NCBI GenBank assembly: GCA_963526495.1
Contig: CAURNT010000003.1
Location: 30,933 to 94,932, forward strand
Direction: 5' to 3'
DNA: 64,000 bases
DNA from: CAURNT01 sp963526495
GTDB lineage: Bacteria > Fusobacteriota > Fusobacteriia > Fusobacteriales > Leptotrichiaceae
Part shown: positions 36,523 through 46,816 of the stretch, piece after piece
Layout of the letters: each line of letters begins with the position of its first letter
Numbering within the stretch: position 1 is the first letter of the stretch
Notes under the pieces: model-generated
The model's input: the letters and a program-made list of their open reading frames with translations, nothing else
Databases searched by the model: none
What the model was told of the DNA's origin: nothing
Translations under genes and position numbers: made by a program

Positions 36523-38757
36523 ATGGAAGCGTGGAGAGGATTTAAAGAAGGACTTTGGTCTAAAGAAATCAATGTTAGTGATTTTATTGCTAATAACTAT
36601 ACTGAATATACAGGTGATGGTAGTTTCTTAGAAGGACCAACTGATGCAACAACTCAATTATGGAATGAGTTAAAACCAAAATTAGCTATTGAAAGAGAAA
36701 AAGGAATCTATAATACAGAAACTAAGATACCTTCTCAAATAGATGCTTATGGACCTGGGTATATTAAGAAAGAATTAGAAAAAATAGTTGGGGTACAAAC
36801 AGATGAACCATTAAAAAGAGCAATATTCCCTAATGGTGGATTAAGAATGGTTGAAAATTCTTTAGAAGCATTTGGATATACTATTGATCCATCAACTAAA
36901 GAAATTTATGAAAAATATAGAAAAACTCATAATGATGGAGTTTTCTCAGCTTATACTGCAGAAATTAGAAATGCAAGAAGAACAGGAATAATCACAGGAT
37001 TACCTGATGCTTATGGAAGAGGACGTATAATAGGTGACTATAGAAGAGTTGCTTTATATGGTGTTAATAAATTAATAGAAGAAAAAACTAAAGATTATAA
37101 CAATTTAGAACCAGATGAAATGACTGAAGATGTAGTTAGATTAAGAGAAGAAATCTTTGAACAAGTAAAAGCACTTAAAAAATTAGTTAATTTAGGTAAT
37201 GCTTATGGATTTGATTTAACTAGACCAGCTGAAAATGCTCAAGAAGCAGTTCAATGGGTTTACCTTGCATACCTTGCAGCAACTAAAGATCAAAATGGAG
37301 CTGCGATGAGTTTAGGAAGAACTTCAACTTTCTTAGATATATATATAGAAAGAGATTTAAAAGAAGGAAAAATTACTGAAAAAGAAGCTCAAGAATTCAT
37401 AGATCAATTTGTTATGAAATTAAGAATAATTAGATTCTTAAGAACTCCTGAATATGATGCATTATTTAGTGGAGATCCTACTTGGGTTACAGAATCAGTT
37501 GGAGGAATGTTAGATGATAATAAATCATTAGTAACTAAAAACTCATTTAGATACTTACAAACATTATACAACATCGGACCATCACCAGAACCAAACTTAA
37601 CATTATTATGGTCTGAAAAATTACCTGAAAATTGGAAGAGATTTGCTGCTCAAACATCAATAGATACTTCAAGTTTACAATATGAAAATGATGATTTAAT
37701 GAGACCACAATTTGGTAATGACTTTGCAATAGCTTGTTGTGTTTCTCCAATGACAGTTGGAAAACAAATGCAATTCTTTGGAGCACGTGTAAACTTACCT
37801 AAAGCTTTATTATACACTATTAATGGTGGTAAAGATGAAAATAAAGGAATACAAGTAACTCCAGAAGGTATGTTTGAACCAATTAAAGGTGATTACTTAG
37901 AATTTGATGAAGTATGGGAAAAATATGATAAAGTATTAGATTGGTTAGCTAAAACTTATGTTCAAGCATTAAATATTATTCACTATATGCATGATAAATA
38001 TGCTTATGAAAGTTATGAATTAGCTCTTCATGATACATTTATTAAGAGAACACAAGCATTTGGTATAGCAGGAATTTCAATAGTTGCTGACTCACTTGCT
38101 GCAATTAAACATGGTAAAGTAAGAATTATAAGAAACGAAGAAGGATTAGCAGTTGACTATGTTAACGAAGGTGATGATTATGTAGCATTCGGTAATAACT
38201 ATGATGAAACTGATAACTTTGCTGTAGAAATCACAAGAAGATTCATGAACAAAATTAGAAGTCACAAAATGTATAGAAACGCAATACCTACTCAAAGTTT
38301 ATTAACAATTACTTCAAACGTTGTTTATGGTAAGAAAACAGGAAATACACCTGATGGAAGAAGAAGTGGAGCTCCATTTGGACCAGGTGCTAACCCAATG
38401 CACGGAAGAGACGTAAATGGTGCAGTTGCATCACTTGCTTCAGTTGCTAAACTTCCATTTGAAGATGCAAATGATGGAATTTCATATACATTTGCTATAA
38501 CTCCTGATACTTTAGGTAAAGATAGAGTAGAAAAACAAATAAACTTAGTTGGATTATTAGATGGATACTTTAATGCAACAGGTCAACATTTAAATGTTAA
38601 CGTATTTGGAAGAGAATTATTAGAAGATGCTATGGAACATCCAGAAGATTACCCTCAATTAACAATAAGAGTTTCTGGATATGCTGTTAACTTCGTAAGA
38701 TTAACTAGAGAACAACAATTAGATGTTATAAACAGAACAATATCTAGCAAAATGTAA
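36523..38757 (+). CDS. pflB: Pyruvate formate-lyase
   Basis: Glycyl-radical enzyme cleaving pyruvate with CoA to acetyl-CoA and formate, about 744 residues. The start is taken as ATG 36523 (MEAWRGF), nine bases after AAAGGG. The catalytic cysteine pair is C405-C406 in ACCVSPM, and the radical glycine is G719 in RVSGYAV near the C-terminus. [11 protein letters not shown] and [28 protein letters not shown] are typical of PflB rather than of diol or glycerol dehydratases. No activase gene in the window. Strictly anaerobic chemistry; supports a mixed-acid fermenter. Confidence 0.96.
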   Translation: MEAWRGFKEGLWSKEINVSDFIANNYTEYTGDGSFLEGPTDATTQLWNELKPKLAIEREKGIYNTETKIPSQIDAYGPGYIKKELEKIVGVQTDEPLKRAIFPNGGLRMVENSLEAFGYTIDPSTKEIYEKYRKTHNDGVFSAYTAEIRNARRTGIITGLPDAYGRGRIIGDYRRVALYGVNKLIEEKTKDYNNLEPDEMTEDVVRLREEIFEQVKALKKLVNLGNAYGFDLTRPAENAQEAVQWVYLAYLAATKDQNGAAMSLGRTSTFLDIYIERDLKEGKITEKEAQEFIDQFVMKLRIIRFLRTPEYDALFSGDPTWVTESVGGMLDDNKSLVTKNSFRYLQTLYNIGPSPEPNLTLLWSEKLPENWKRFAAQTSIDTSSLQYENDDLMRPQFGNDFAIACCVSPMTVGKQMQFFGARVNLPKALLYTINGGKDENKGIQVTPEGMFEPIKGDYLEFDEVWEKYDKVLDWLAKTYVQALNIIHYMHDKYAYESYELALHDTFIKRTQAFGIAGISIVADSLAAIKHGKVRIIRNEEGLAVDYVNEGDDYVAFGNNYDETDNFAVEITRRFMNKIRSHKMYRNAIPTQSLLTITSNVVYGKKTGNTPDGRRSGAPFGPGANPMHGRDVNGAVASLASVAKLPFEDANDGISYTFAITPDTLGKDRVEKQINLVGLLDGYFNATGQHLNVNVFGRELLEDAMEHPEDYPQLTIRVSGYAVNFVRLTREQQLDVINRTISSKM

Positions 38758-38770
38758 TAATATATCAGAG

Positions 38771-38797
38771 AAAGACCTTAGGGTCTTTTTCTTTTTT
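38771..38797 (+). terminator. Terminator after pflB
   Basis: AAAGACC (38771-38777), loop TTAG, GGTCTTT (38782-38788), followed by a T-rich tail. Confidence 0.8.
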
Positions 38798-38832
38798 ACG
38801 CACATCTAAATTAAAAATAAATTAAAAAAATA

Positions 38833-38861
38833 TTGATTTAAAATTTAATTAGTGATATACT
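38833..38861 (+). promoter_or_regulatory. Promoter of the YadA-OmpA gene
   Basis: TTGATT (38833-38838), a 17-bp spacer, TATACT (38856-38861) with extended -10 TG at 38853-38854. RBS GGGGGG at 38881-38886. Confidence 0.7.
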
Positions 38862-38891
38862 AAAGTTACTAAAGGTTAATGGGGGGATAAA

Positions 38892-41468
38892 ATGAGTAAC
38901 AAATTTAAATTTTTAAGCTTAATACTTTTATTAAGTATTAGTACACTTTCATATTCTAATAGGAGAGAGAATAATGGAATAATTGATACAACTCCTGGAG
39001 GAGGTGGGTTTGGAGGTGGACGTGATACGGATAAATATTGGTACTGTGGAGATACCTATGTTCCTAGAATTGGTGGTATAAGTAAAAGTGAAGCATGTTC
39101 AGCTAATTTTAATTTAAGATTAGACAGTAATGTAGATAACAAGCCAATTAAACCTATTTATGGTAATGTTGAAAATAAACCTAAATATAAGGTTTCTATA
39201 ATACCTGAAGATGATACAATATTTGTTAGAAAAATGACTAGAGAAGAGGATAGTACAATTATATCACCTGAAGAAGTTGATTTAAAACCAACTCGTGATA
39301 ATACGACAGGCAGTGTTACAGTTAGTGTTAATAATAATAGATATGAGGATAGAGATGTTTCCACAAGTATTCATGAAATACCTGCTCCAGAATTAGGAGA
39401 GACACAATTTTTAATATCAGCTAAAAGATATGAAATACATGGAAGTGATTTGATAGGTGTAGAAATAGATGAAGATGAAAGTAGTGAAAGAAAATTAGTT
39501 TATAAATTAAATGATAAAAAATTAAACTCGGAACTAGAAGGTAAATTAAAAAAAGATTTAAGTAACTTATTAGATAATTCTATATTAGAAAGTAAATTAT
39601 CAGAAGGCGTAAGAGATAAATTAAATGGTAAATTAGATAAAAACTTATCAAATTTAACAGATCATGTAATAGTTAAAGAAAAGTTATCAACAGAGGTAAT
39701 AAAAGAAATAGAAGGAAAGTTGAATAAAGATTTATCAAATATAAATGATAAAGAAAAAGAAAATCTACGTAAAAATTTAGATGTATATAATAAAGGAGAA
39801 GTAGACTCTAAATTGGAAACTAAATTAAATAAAGATTTAAGTAACTTATCAGATAATACAATATTAGAAAGTAAACTATCTGAAGGAGTAAGAGATAAAT
39901 TAAATGGTAAATTAGATAAAAACTTATCAAATTTAACAGATCATGTAATAGTTAAAGAAAAGTTATCAACAGAGGTAATAAAAGAAATAGAAGGAAAGTT
40001 GAATAAAGATTTATCGAATATAAATGATAAAGAAAAAGAAAATCTACGTAAGAATTTAGATGTATATAATAAAGGAGAAATAGATACTAAATTAGATGGA
40101 AAACTAAATAAAGATTTAAGTAACTTAGCAGATAATTCAATATTAGAAAGTAAATTATCAGAAGGCGTAAGAGATAAATTAAATAACAAAGTTGATAAAG
40201 ATGGTAATAATATAAACATTGAAAAATTTATTGAAAAATTAAATGAAAATTCAAATATTTCAATACCTACAGGCTCATTAGTTAAAGACTCTGATGTTAA
40301 AAATTATCTTGAAAATAATTATACAAACAATATTGAATTAAAAAAACAATTAGATAAAAAACTGGAAAAAGATTTATCAAACTTAAATGATAATGAAAAA
40401 CAAAATTTACGTAAAAATTTAGATTTGTATAGTAAAAAGGAAATAAATGATAGTTTGGCTGTTAAAGCTAACAAAGATGGTAGTAATATTGAAGTTGATA
40501 AATATATATCAATTCTATCTAATGGTTCTAATGTACAAAATCCTAAGAATATGTTGGTTACGGATAAAATGTTAAAAGAATATATTTCAAAAAATCAAGG
40601 GATAGTGTATGATAATGTAGATAAAACAGAACTTAGTTTATATAATACAACTATACATAATGTTAGTGATGGTATAAATCCTACGGATGCAGTTAATAAA
40701 AGACAATTAGATTCAGTTACCTCAGGAGTTGCTGTTGCAATAGCGAATAGCAATTTATCTACTCAAAAAGGACACTCTATAGGAATAGGTGTTGGATACT
40801 TTAAGAAAGAATGGGGTATAAGTTTAGGCTACTCAGGAGAAATTAATAGATTTGGATTTAAGGTTAATTCAGGACTATCATCTAAATTGGAGTTTAGTGC
40901 AGGGTTAGGTTTATCGTATAGCTTTGGTAAAAAAGAAGAGCCGTTTGTTATGAAAGCTGATGATAATAATTTAGATATATTTGTTGATAGAATTAATAAT
41001 ATTGAAAAAAATGTAAAAGAAAAATTAGAAAAATATATTAATGAAGATAGAAAAGGTATGGAAAGAGATATAGAAAAATTAAAATCAGAAAATTTAAATC
41101 TTAAAAATGAAATATCAAAAATATATGAAATATTAAAGAATAAAAAAGAAGTTGTAAGTGATGTAGCTGTTGTAGATAAATTTGAATTTGATAAAACTGA
41201 TATATCTGAAGGAAATATGAAAAAAATTGATGAATTTTTAGGTAAAAGAAAAATTTCAATTTTGAATATCATAGGTCATACGGATAAAGTTGGAACTGAA
41301 CAGTATAATATAGATTTATCTTTAAGAAGAGCTAAAAGTGTTAAAGAATATATAAAAAATAAGATGTTATATGGAGTTATTAATATATTTGGAAAAGGAG
41401 AAAAAGAACCAATAAGTAGTAATGATGAAGAAAATAGAAGAGTGGAGCTAATTGTTGAAGAAGAATGA
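38892..41468 (+). CDS. YadA-type trimeric autotransporter fused to a C-terminal OmpA domain
   Basis: 858 residues. Signal peptide (about 1-22); a Gly-rich stretch (about 35-45, TTPGGGGFGGG); a passenger region; coiled-coil stalk made of 93-residue repeats (about 215-430); the stalk-end motif NPTDAVNKRQLDSV at 596-609; four beta strands of a YadA-like membrane anchor (about 627-683); then, unusually, a short coiled coil (about 695-745) and an OmpA/peptidoglycan-binding domain (about 762-858) with FEFD and GHTDKVGTEQYNIDLSLRRA. In classical trimeric autotransporters the anchor is the very C-terminus. The last anchor strand should end in the periplasm, so the OmpA tail could clamp the adhesin trimer to peptidoglycan. 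Monocistronic. Adhesin role inferred from family. Confidence 0.82.
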   Translation: MSNKFKFLSLILLLSISTLSYSNRRENNGIIDTTPGGGGFGGGRDTDKYWYCGDTYVPRIGGISKSEACSANFNLRLDSNVDNKPIKPIYGNVENKPKYKVSIIPEDDTIFVRKMTREEDSTIISPEEVDLKPTRDNTTGSVTVSVNNNRYEDRDVSTSIHEIPAPELGETQFLISAKRYEIHGSDLIGVEIDEDESSERKLVYKLNDKKLNSELEGKLKKDLSNLLDNSILESKLSEGVRDKLNGKLDKNLSNLTDHVIVKEKLSTEVIKEIEGKLNKDLSNINDKEKENLRKNLDVYNKGEVDSKLETKLNKDLSNLSDNTILESKLSEGVRDKLNGKLDKNLSNLTDHVIVKEKLSTEVIKEIEGKLNKDLSNINDKEKENLRKNLDVYNKGEIDTKLDGKLNKDLSNLADNSILESKLSEGVRDKLNNKVDKDGNNINIEKFIEKLNENSNISIPTGSLVKDSDVKNYLENNYTNNIELKKQLDKKLEKDLSNLNDNEKQNLRKNLDLYSKKEINDSLAVKANKDGSNIEVDKYISILSNGSNVQNPKNMLVTDKMLKEYISKNQGIVYDNVDKTELSLYNTTIHNVSDGINPTDAVNKRQLDSVTSGVAVAIANSNLSTQKGHSIGIGVGYFKKEWGISLGYSGEINRFGFKVNSGLSSKLEFSAGLGLSYSFGKKEEPFVMKADDNNLDIFVDRINNIEKNVKEKLEKYINEDRKGMERDIEKLKSENLNLKNEISKIYEILKNKKEVVSDVAVVDKFEFDKTDISEGNMKKIDEFLGKRKISILNIIGHTDKVGTEQYNIDLSLRRAKSVKEYIKNKMLYGVINIFGKGEKEPISSNDEENRRVELIVEEE
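39534..40184 (+). repeat. 279-bp tandem repeats in the autotransporter stalk
   Basis: Two full units (39534-39812, 39813-40091) and a partial third (40092 to about 40184), each encoding 93 residues that begin with LxxKLxKDLSNL and contain LSEGVRDKL and EKENLRKNLDVYNKGE. The units are almost identical at DNA level, differing by scattered substitutions. A diverged remnant of the ending (EKQNLRKNLDLYSKKE) occurs near 40390-40440. Copy number could vary by slipped recombination without breaking the frame. Confidence 0.9.
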
Positions 41469-41556
41469 TTATTTTTTATGATAAATATTGTAGTGAAATA
41501 ATTTAATATCGTTATGAATTAAATTAAAAATAAATAATTGAAAATGTAGTAAATTT

Positions 41557-41590
41557 AAGGGATGAAAGTAATTTCATCCCTTTTTATTTT
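41557..41590 (+). terminator. Terminator after the YadA-OmpA gene
   Basis: Perfect 11-bp stem (41557-41567 with 41572-41582, loop GTAA) and a T-rich tail. Confidence 0.85.
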
Positions 41591-41592
41591 CA

Positions 41593-41621
41593 TTGAAAAA
41601 ACTTTGTAAATATGGTATTAT
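41593..41621 (+). promoter_or_regulatory. Promoter of the gatCAB operon
   Basis: TTGAAA (41593-41598), a 17-bp spacer, TATTAT (41616-41621) with extended -10 TG at 41613-41614. Confidence 0.75.
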
Positions 41622-41655
41622 GTGAAATAGAGATAATAAAGAAAAGAGGGTAGAA

Positions 41656-41952
41656 ATGGTTACTAAGGAAGAGATATTAAAAATTGCTAAATTAAGTAAA
41701 TTACATATAGAAGATATTCAAGTTGAAAAATATCAAAATGATTTGAATGATATACTAAATTATATGGAACAATTAAATGAACTTGATTTAACGGAAGTAG
41801 AACCTTTATATAGTGTTCATGAATTAGATATAGTATTTAATAAAGATGAGGTATGCAATGAAATGGATAAAAAAGAATTTTTAGAAAATTCTCCTAAGCA
41901 TGATGAAAATTTCATTTCACTACCTGTTATGGTAGGTGATTCAAATGAGTAA
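41656..41952 (+). CDS. gatC: Asp-tRNA(Asn)/Glu-tRNA(Gln) amidotransferase subunit C
   Basis: 98 residues, the normal size. GatC wraps around GatA and GatB and stabilises the amidotransferase. Recognisable pattern: VTKEEILKIAKLSKLHI, LNDILNYMEQLNELDLTEVEPL and a C-terminal tail. Preceded by RBS GAGGG and a good promoter, and overlapping gatA by 8 bp. Presence of GatCAB implies tRNA-dependent formation of Gln-tRNA and/or Asn-tRNA; the window also has asnA for free asparagine. Confidence 0.93.
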   Translation: MVTKEEILKIAKLSKLHIEDIQVEKYQNDLNDILNYMEQLNELDLTEVEPLYSVHELDIVFNKDEVCNEMDKKEFLENSPKHDENFISLPVMVGDSNE

Positions 41953-43384
41953 ACTATATAGTTTAACTGCAAGTGAACTTGAGAAAAAAATAGCACAAGG
42001 AGAAATAACTTCTGTTGAGGCAACACAAAGTATATTAGATAGAATAAAAGATGTAGATGATAAAATAGGTGCATTCATTTCAGTTGAAAGTGAAAATGCG
42101 ATAAATACAGCAAAAATTGCAGATAGTATAAAAGAGAATACACCACTTAAAGGAGTTCCTATAGCTCTTAAAGATAATATTGTATCAAGAGGAGAATATA
42201 CAACTGCTGCTTCTAAAATACTAAAAGGATATAAAGGAACATACGATGCTACTGTAGTTAAAAAATTAAAAGAAGCACATGTACCTTTAGTTGGTAAAAC
42301 GAATATGGACGAATTTGCTATGGGTTCTTCTAATGAAAATTCATCGTTTAAATCAGTTTCAAATCCATGGGATTTAGAAAGAGTACCTGGTGGTTCAAGT
42401 GGAGGAGCAGCAGCAGCTGTTGCATCTCTTGAGGTACCAATAGCATTAGGTAGTGATACGGGAGGTTCAGTTAGACAACCTGCAGCATTAACAGGAACTG
42501 TTGGATTAAAACCAACTTATGGTAGAATTTCTAGATATGGTTTGATGGCATTTTCTTCTTCTTTAGATCAAATAGGTATAATAGCAAGAAGTTCTGAAGA
42601 TATAGCTAAAACTCTAGGTATAATAGCTGGATTTGATGAAAATGATTTAACTACATTAAATGTTCCTGTTCCTGATTATGTATCTTTATTGAATAGAGAT
42701 ATTAAAGGCTTAAGAATAGGTATATCACAAGAGTTTTTTGATGGATTAAATGAAGATGTAAAAAAGGTTATAAATCAAGCACTAAATACTTTAGTTTCAT
42801 TAGGTGCAAAACTTGTTAATATTGATCTTAAATATATGAAATATTCAATTTCTACTTATTATATTATTTCATCTGCTGAAGCATCTTCAAATCTTTCAAG
42901 ATATGATGGCGTTAGATATGGATATAGGGCAGAAAGTGACAATATAGAAGATATGTATGTAAAAACAAGAAGTGAAGGTTTTGGAAATGAAGTTAAAAGA
43001 AGAATAATGATAGGTTCTTATGTATTGAGTTCAGGTTTCTATGATGCTTATTTTAAAAAAGCATCTCAAATAAGAAGATTAATTAAAGACGATTTTCAAA
43101 ATGCATTTAAAGATGTAGATGTAATAATAACTCCAACAACACCAACTACGGCATTTAAAAAAGGTGAAAAATCAAGTAAACCAATAGAAATGTATTTATC
43201 TGATATATATACAGTATCTGTTTCACTTGCAGGACTTCCTGCAATGTCAGTACCTGCAGGTTTCGTTGATGGATTGCCAGTTGGTATACAATTGATTGGG
43301 AATTATTTAAAAGAGGATTTATTGTTAAATATAGGGAATATATACGAAAAAGAGAGAGGAGAAATAGATTATGAAAGAATATGA
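41945..43384 (+). CDS. gatA: Asp-tRNA(Asn)/Glu-tRNA(Gln) amidotransferase subunit A
   Basis: Amidase-signature subunit releasing ammonia from glutamine, about 479 residues. The start is ATG 41945, spaced six bases from AGGTG; the in-frame GTG at 41936 belongs to the RBS. The Ser-cisSer-Lys triad is visible as ALKDN (Lys) and GGSSGGAAAAVA with SDTGGSVRQPA, followed by GLKPTYGRISRYG. Overlaps gatB by 14 bp. Confidence 0.96.
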   Translation: MSKLYSLTASELEKKIAQGEITSVEATQSILDRIKDVDDKIGAFISVESENAINTAKIADSIKENTPLKGVPIALKDNIVSRGEYTTAASKILKGYKGTYDATVVKKLKEAHVPLVGKTNMDEFAMGSSNENSSFKSVSNPWDLERVPGGSSGGAAAAVASLEVPIALGSDTGGSVRQPAALTGTVGLKPTYGRISRYGLMAFSSSLDQIGIIARSSEDIAKTLGIIAGFDENDLTTLNVPVPDYVSLLNRDIKGLRIGISQEFFDGLNEDVKKVINQALNTLVSLGAKLVNIDLKYMKYSISTYYIISSAEASSNLSRYDGVRYGYRAESDNIEDMYVKTRSEGFGNEVKRRIMIGSYVLSSGFYDAYFKKASQIRRLIKDDFQNAFKDVDVIITPTTPTTAFKKGEKSSKPIEMYLSDIYTVSVSLAGLPAMSVPAGFVDGLPVGIQLIGNYLKEDLLLNIGNIYEKERGEIDYERI

Positions 43385-44807
43385 TATAGTTATAGGACTA
43401 GAAGTTCATTGTCAATTAAAAACTAAATCAAAAATTTGGTGTAATTCAAATGCTGATTATGATTCACAATTACCAAATACTTGTATTTCTCCAACATCAA
43501 CAGGTATGCCTGGAGCTCTTCCTAAATTTAATGAGGAAGTATTAAATTATGCAATTAAAGCAGCACTTGCATTAAATTGTGATATTAATAAGATAAGCTA
43601 TTTTGATAGAAAAAATTATTTCTATCCGGATTCACCTAAAAATTATCAAATAACTCAATACTTTAAACCTTATGCAGAAAATGGATATTTAGAATTTTCT
43701 AGAAATGATAAAAATGTAAAAGTTGAAATAGAAAGAATACAAATTGAAGAAGATACAGCTAAAAGTATTCATACTAAACATGAATCAATATTAAACTTTA
43801 ATCGTGCTTCTATGCCTTTAATAGAAATAGTTACAAAACCTTGTATGACTAATCCACAAGATGCTTATGTGTATTTGAACACTTTAAAAGAAAGATTAAA
43901 ATATACAGGTGTTAGTGATGTTAGTATGGAACTTGGTTCTTTAAGATGCGATGCTAATGTTTCTATAAAAGAAAAAGGAAGGGAAAAACTTGGTACAAGA
44001 ACTGAAACTAAAAATTTAAATTCATTTAAAGCAGTAGTTAGAGCCATAGAATATGAAGCTAATAGACAAATGGAGATTATAGAAAACGGTGGAAGAGTTG
44101 TACAAGAAACTAGACTTTGGGATGATGAATTAGGAATTACAAGACCTATGCGTAACAAAGAAGAAGCTATGGATTATAGATATTTTCCAGAACCAGATCT
44201 TCCAAGACTTGTAATAACTGATGAGAGAATAGATAAAATTAAAAAAGAGATGCCTGAGTTTGCAGATGAAAAACAAGCTAGATTTATTAAAAATTATTCA
44301 TTAAGCGAAATTGATGCTCAAAATTTAGTAAGTTCTATAGAACTTGCAAATTACTTTGAAAAAGTAGTTGAATTATCTGGAAATCCTAAACTTTCAACTA
44401 ACTGGATATTGACAGAAGTATTAAGAGTTTTAAAGGAAAAATATATAGGTATAGAAGAATTTAGTATTTTACCTGAAGATCTTGCAAGTTTAATTAAGTA
44501 CATAGATAAAGGTGAAATAAGTTCTAAAATTGCTAAAGAAATATTTGAAATAATGCTTGAAAAATCACAAAAACCAGAGGAAATTATAAAAGAAAAAGGG
44601 CTTGTTCAAATATCGGATACATCTCAAATTGAATCGATAGTTAAGCAGGTAATAGATGAAAATCCAGAATCAGTTCAAGACTATTTAAATGGGAAAGATA
44701 GAGCTATAAAAGCATTAATGGGTTCTGCTATGAAAATATCTAAGGGTAAAGCAAATCCTAAACTTGTTCAAGAATTATTAATTAAGAATATATCTAAGGA
44801 TAACTAA
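43371..44807 (+). CDS. gatB: Asp-tRNA(Asn)/Glu-tRNA(Gln) amidotransferase subunit B
   Basis: 478 residues, full length. The kinase-like cradle carries IGLEVHCQLKTKSKIWC, FDRKNYFYPDSPKNYQITQY, RADCDANVS-type SLRCDANVSI and TRTETKNLNSFKAV. The helical and YqeY-like tail follows, ending in MKISKGKANPKLVQELL. Activates the misacylated tRNA carboxylate and receives ammonia channelled from GatA. RBS within the gatA end (GAGAGGAG). Confidence 0.96.
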   Translation: MKEYDIVIGLEVHCQLKTKSKIWCNSNADYDSQLPNTCISPTSTGMPGALPKFNEEVLNYAIKAALALNCDINKISYFDRKNYFYPDSPKNYQITQYFKPYAENGYLEFSRNDKNVKVEIERIQIEEDTAKSIHTKHESILNFNRASMPLIEIVTKPCMTNPQDAYVYLNTLKERLKYTGVSDVSMELGSLRCDANVSIKEKGREKLGTRTETKNLNSFKAVVRAIEYEANRQMEIIENGGRVVQETRLWDDELGITRPMRNKEEAMDYRYFPEPDLPRLVITDERIDKIKKEMPEFADEKQARFIKNYSLSEIDAQNLVSSIELANYFEKVVELSGNPKLSTNWILTEVLRVLKEKYIGIEEFSILPEDLASLIKYIDKGEISSKIAKEIFEIMLEKSQKPEEIIKEKGLVQISDTSQIESIVKQVIDENPESVQDYLNGKDRAIKALMGSAMKISKGKANPKLVQELLIKNISKDN

Positions 44808-44809
44808 TT

Positions 44810-46807
44810 ATGAAAAATAAAAATAAAATACCTAAATATGTATATTTAACATCAATATATTTAGCTATATTTTTGATAATATTATCAACTTTTTTTCTTC
44901 AAATTTTTAAGTTATCTTTACATGGTAAGATAAGTGAAAATTTAGAGTATAAAGCAGTAATTAAAGCAAAGCGTGGTTCTATAATTACTAGTGATAATTT
45001 AGAAATAGCACAAGATTTAGAGTTTCAAAATTTTATAATAGATCCAACTTTATTTGCTAATGATGAAGAGATTAATAAATTTATAGAAATATTATCTAAG
45101 GTAATACCTGAATTAGATACTATTGAGGTTAAAAATAAGATAATTGAAAAAAGAATTAAAAAGAATAAATATTATCCTTTTGAAAAAACTCTGATAACTA
45201 TAGATCAAAGAGAAAAAATTGAAGAATTGATTAGAAATGAAAAGAAAAGAAAAAAAGGATTTTTCAAAGGTAGATTTATATCTTTTAATAGAGTGTTTGA
45301 GAGAAAATATATAGATAATAGTGTTTTTGAATCGTTGATAGGTTTTTTAAATAGAGAAGGAGAAGGAGTTTATGGACTAGAACATAAATATCAAGATTAT
45401 CTTAAGGGTATAGATGGTATTGTTTCGGGGATAAGACCATTTACACCAAGTGTTGCAGAATATACACTACCTTATCTTTTAGATCAAAAAGTAGTTAAAA
45501 AGGACGAACCAGGTAAGAATTTGTTATTATCTATAAATTCAATATTTCAATATGCTTTAGATGATGTATTAAAAAATGCTTATGAAGCGTATACACCAGT
45601 TTCAGCTATGGGTATAATAATGGAAACAGATACTGGTAGAATACTTGCTATGGATTCATATCCAAAAGCTAGTAATAAGGCAGAAATAAAAAACTATAAT
45701 ATTACATCTTTATTTGAACCAGGATCAATATTTAAACCTATAACAGTAGCATCAGCTATTGATGATGGGAAAATAAATGAAAATACACAAATTAGCTCTA
45801 GTGGGAAAATAAAAATAAAAAATAGAACAATAAATGATCATGATAATACAACAATAGGAACTATGAGCGTAAGTAAGATAATGGCTCATTCTGGAAATGT
45901 TGGATTAGTAAAAATATCACAAATGATGGATCCTACAGTATTTTATAATTATCTTGTAAAATTTGGGTTAGGTAATAAGACTGGTATAGATACATCATTT
46001 GAAACTTCAGCAAAGATGATGACAACTAAACAATTTACAGAGGTAAGACGTTCAAATGTTTCTTTTGGTCAAGGTATAAATATGACACAATTACAAATAT
46101 TAACGGCACTTAATGCAACAGTTAATGGTGGTAATTTAATACAACCGAGATTAGTTGATAAGATAGTTGATAAAGAAGGTAATGTTATAAAAGAATACAC
46201 GCCTACAGTTAAAAGCAAAGTAGTTAGTGAGGATACTAGTAGAAGAATAAGAGAAATATTAGAAAAAGTTGTATCAGAAGGAACAGGACAGGGAATAAAA
46301 CTTGAAGGATATAGACTTGGAGGTAAAACTGGTACTGCACAAAAAGCAGGACCTAATGGTTATGAGACAGGTAAATATTTTTCTTCATTCTTTACGTTCT
46401 TTCCAGTAGATAATCCTAAATATTCTATACTTGTTACAGTAGATGAACCTCATGGGGCATATTATGGTGCATCTGTTGCACTACCTATGGTTAGAGATGT
46501 TTTAGATAAAGTTATTAAATATGAAAATATATTACCAAATTCAAATGATATAGATAATCAACATTTATTAAAAGAAGAGGGAACTATAATTAAAGATAAT
46601 AACAATAATAATATTGCTAAATTAAATGAAGCTATATCTATTAATCTTATGCCTAATCTTAAAGGCTTGACGAGAAAAAATATTATTAAATTAACTTTAG
46701 AGGGTTATAAGGTAGAAATAAAGGGACATGGAAGAGTAGTAGCTCAATATCCTGAAGCTGGTAAAGTTATAAAAAAAGGAGATTTAATTAAGTTAGAGTT
46801 ACAATAG
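44810..46807 (+). CDS. Class B penicillin-binding protein with PASTA domain (FtsI/SpoVD type)
   Basis: 665-residue septal-type transpeptidase. One N-terminal transmembrane helix (about 11-34), a pedestal domain with AKRGSIITSDN, then the transpeptidase: SxxK at S306-K309 (EPGSIFKPI), SGN at 361-363 and KTG at 506-508 (GGKTGTAQ). A single PASTA domain closes the protein (about 613-665, MPNLKGLTRKNIIKLTLEGY). PASTA-bearing monofunctional PBPs are most often FtsI/SpoVD-like, so a division role is likely, but RodA encoded at 6382 could also need a partner. Two bases after gatB. Confidence 0.85.
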   Translation: MKNKNKIPKYVYLTSIYLAIFLIILSTFFLQIFKLSLHGKISENLEYKAVIKAKRGSIITSDNLEIAQDLEFQNFIIDPTLFANDEEINKFIEILSKVIPELDTIEVKNKIIEKRIKKNKYYPFEKTLITIDQREKIEELIRNEKKRKKGFFKGRFISFNRVFERKYIDNSVFESLIGFLNREGEGVYGLEHKYQDYLKGIDGIVSGIRPFTPSVAEYTLPYLLDQKVVKKDEPGKNLLLSINSIFQYALDDVLKNAYEAYTPVSAMGIIMETDTGRILAMDSYPKASNKAEIKNYNITSLFEPGSIFKPITVASAIDDGKINENTQISSSGKIKIKNRTINDHDNTTIGTMSVSKIMAHSGNVGLVKISQMMDPTVFYNYLVKFGLGNKTGIDTSFETSAKMMTTKQFTEVRRSNVSFGQGINMTQLQILTALNATVNGGNLIQPRLVDKIVDKEGNVIKEYTPTVKSKVVSEDTSRRIREILEKVVSEGTGQGIKLEGYRLGGKTGTAQKAGPNGYETGKYFSSFFTFFPVDNPKYSILVTVDEPHGAYYGASVALPMVRDVLDKVIKYENILPNSNDIDNQHLLKEEGTIIKDNNNNNIAKLNEAISINLMPNLKGLTRKNIIKLTLEGYKVEIKGHGRVVAQYPEAGKVIKKGDLIKLELQ

Positions 46808-46816
46808 GGGGAATAT

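Noticed and set aside
39534..40184. CRISPR-like array because of regular repeats
   Set aside because: The repeats are 279 bp, contiguous, without spacers and in frame within a coiled-coil protein.
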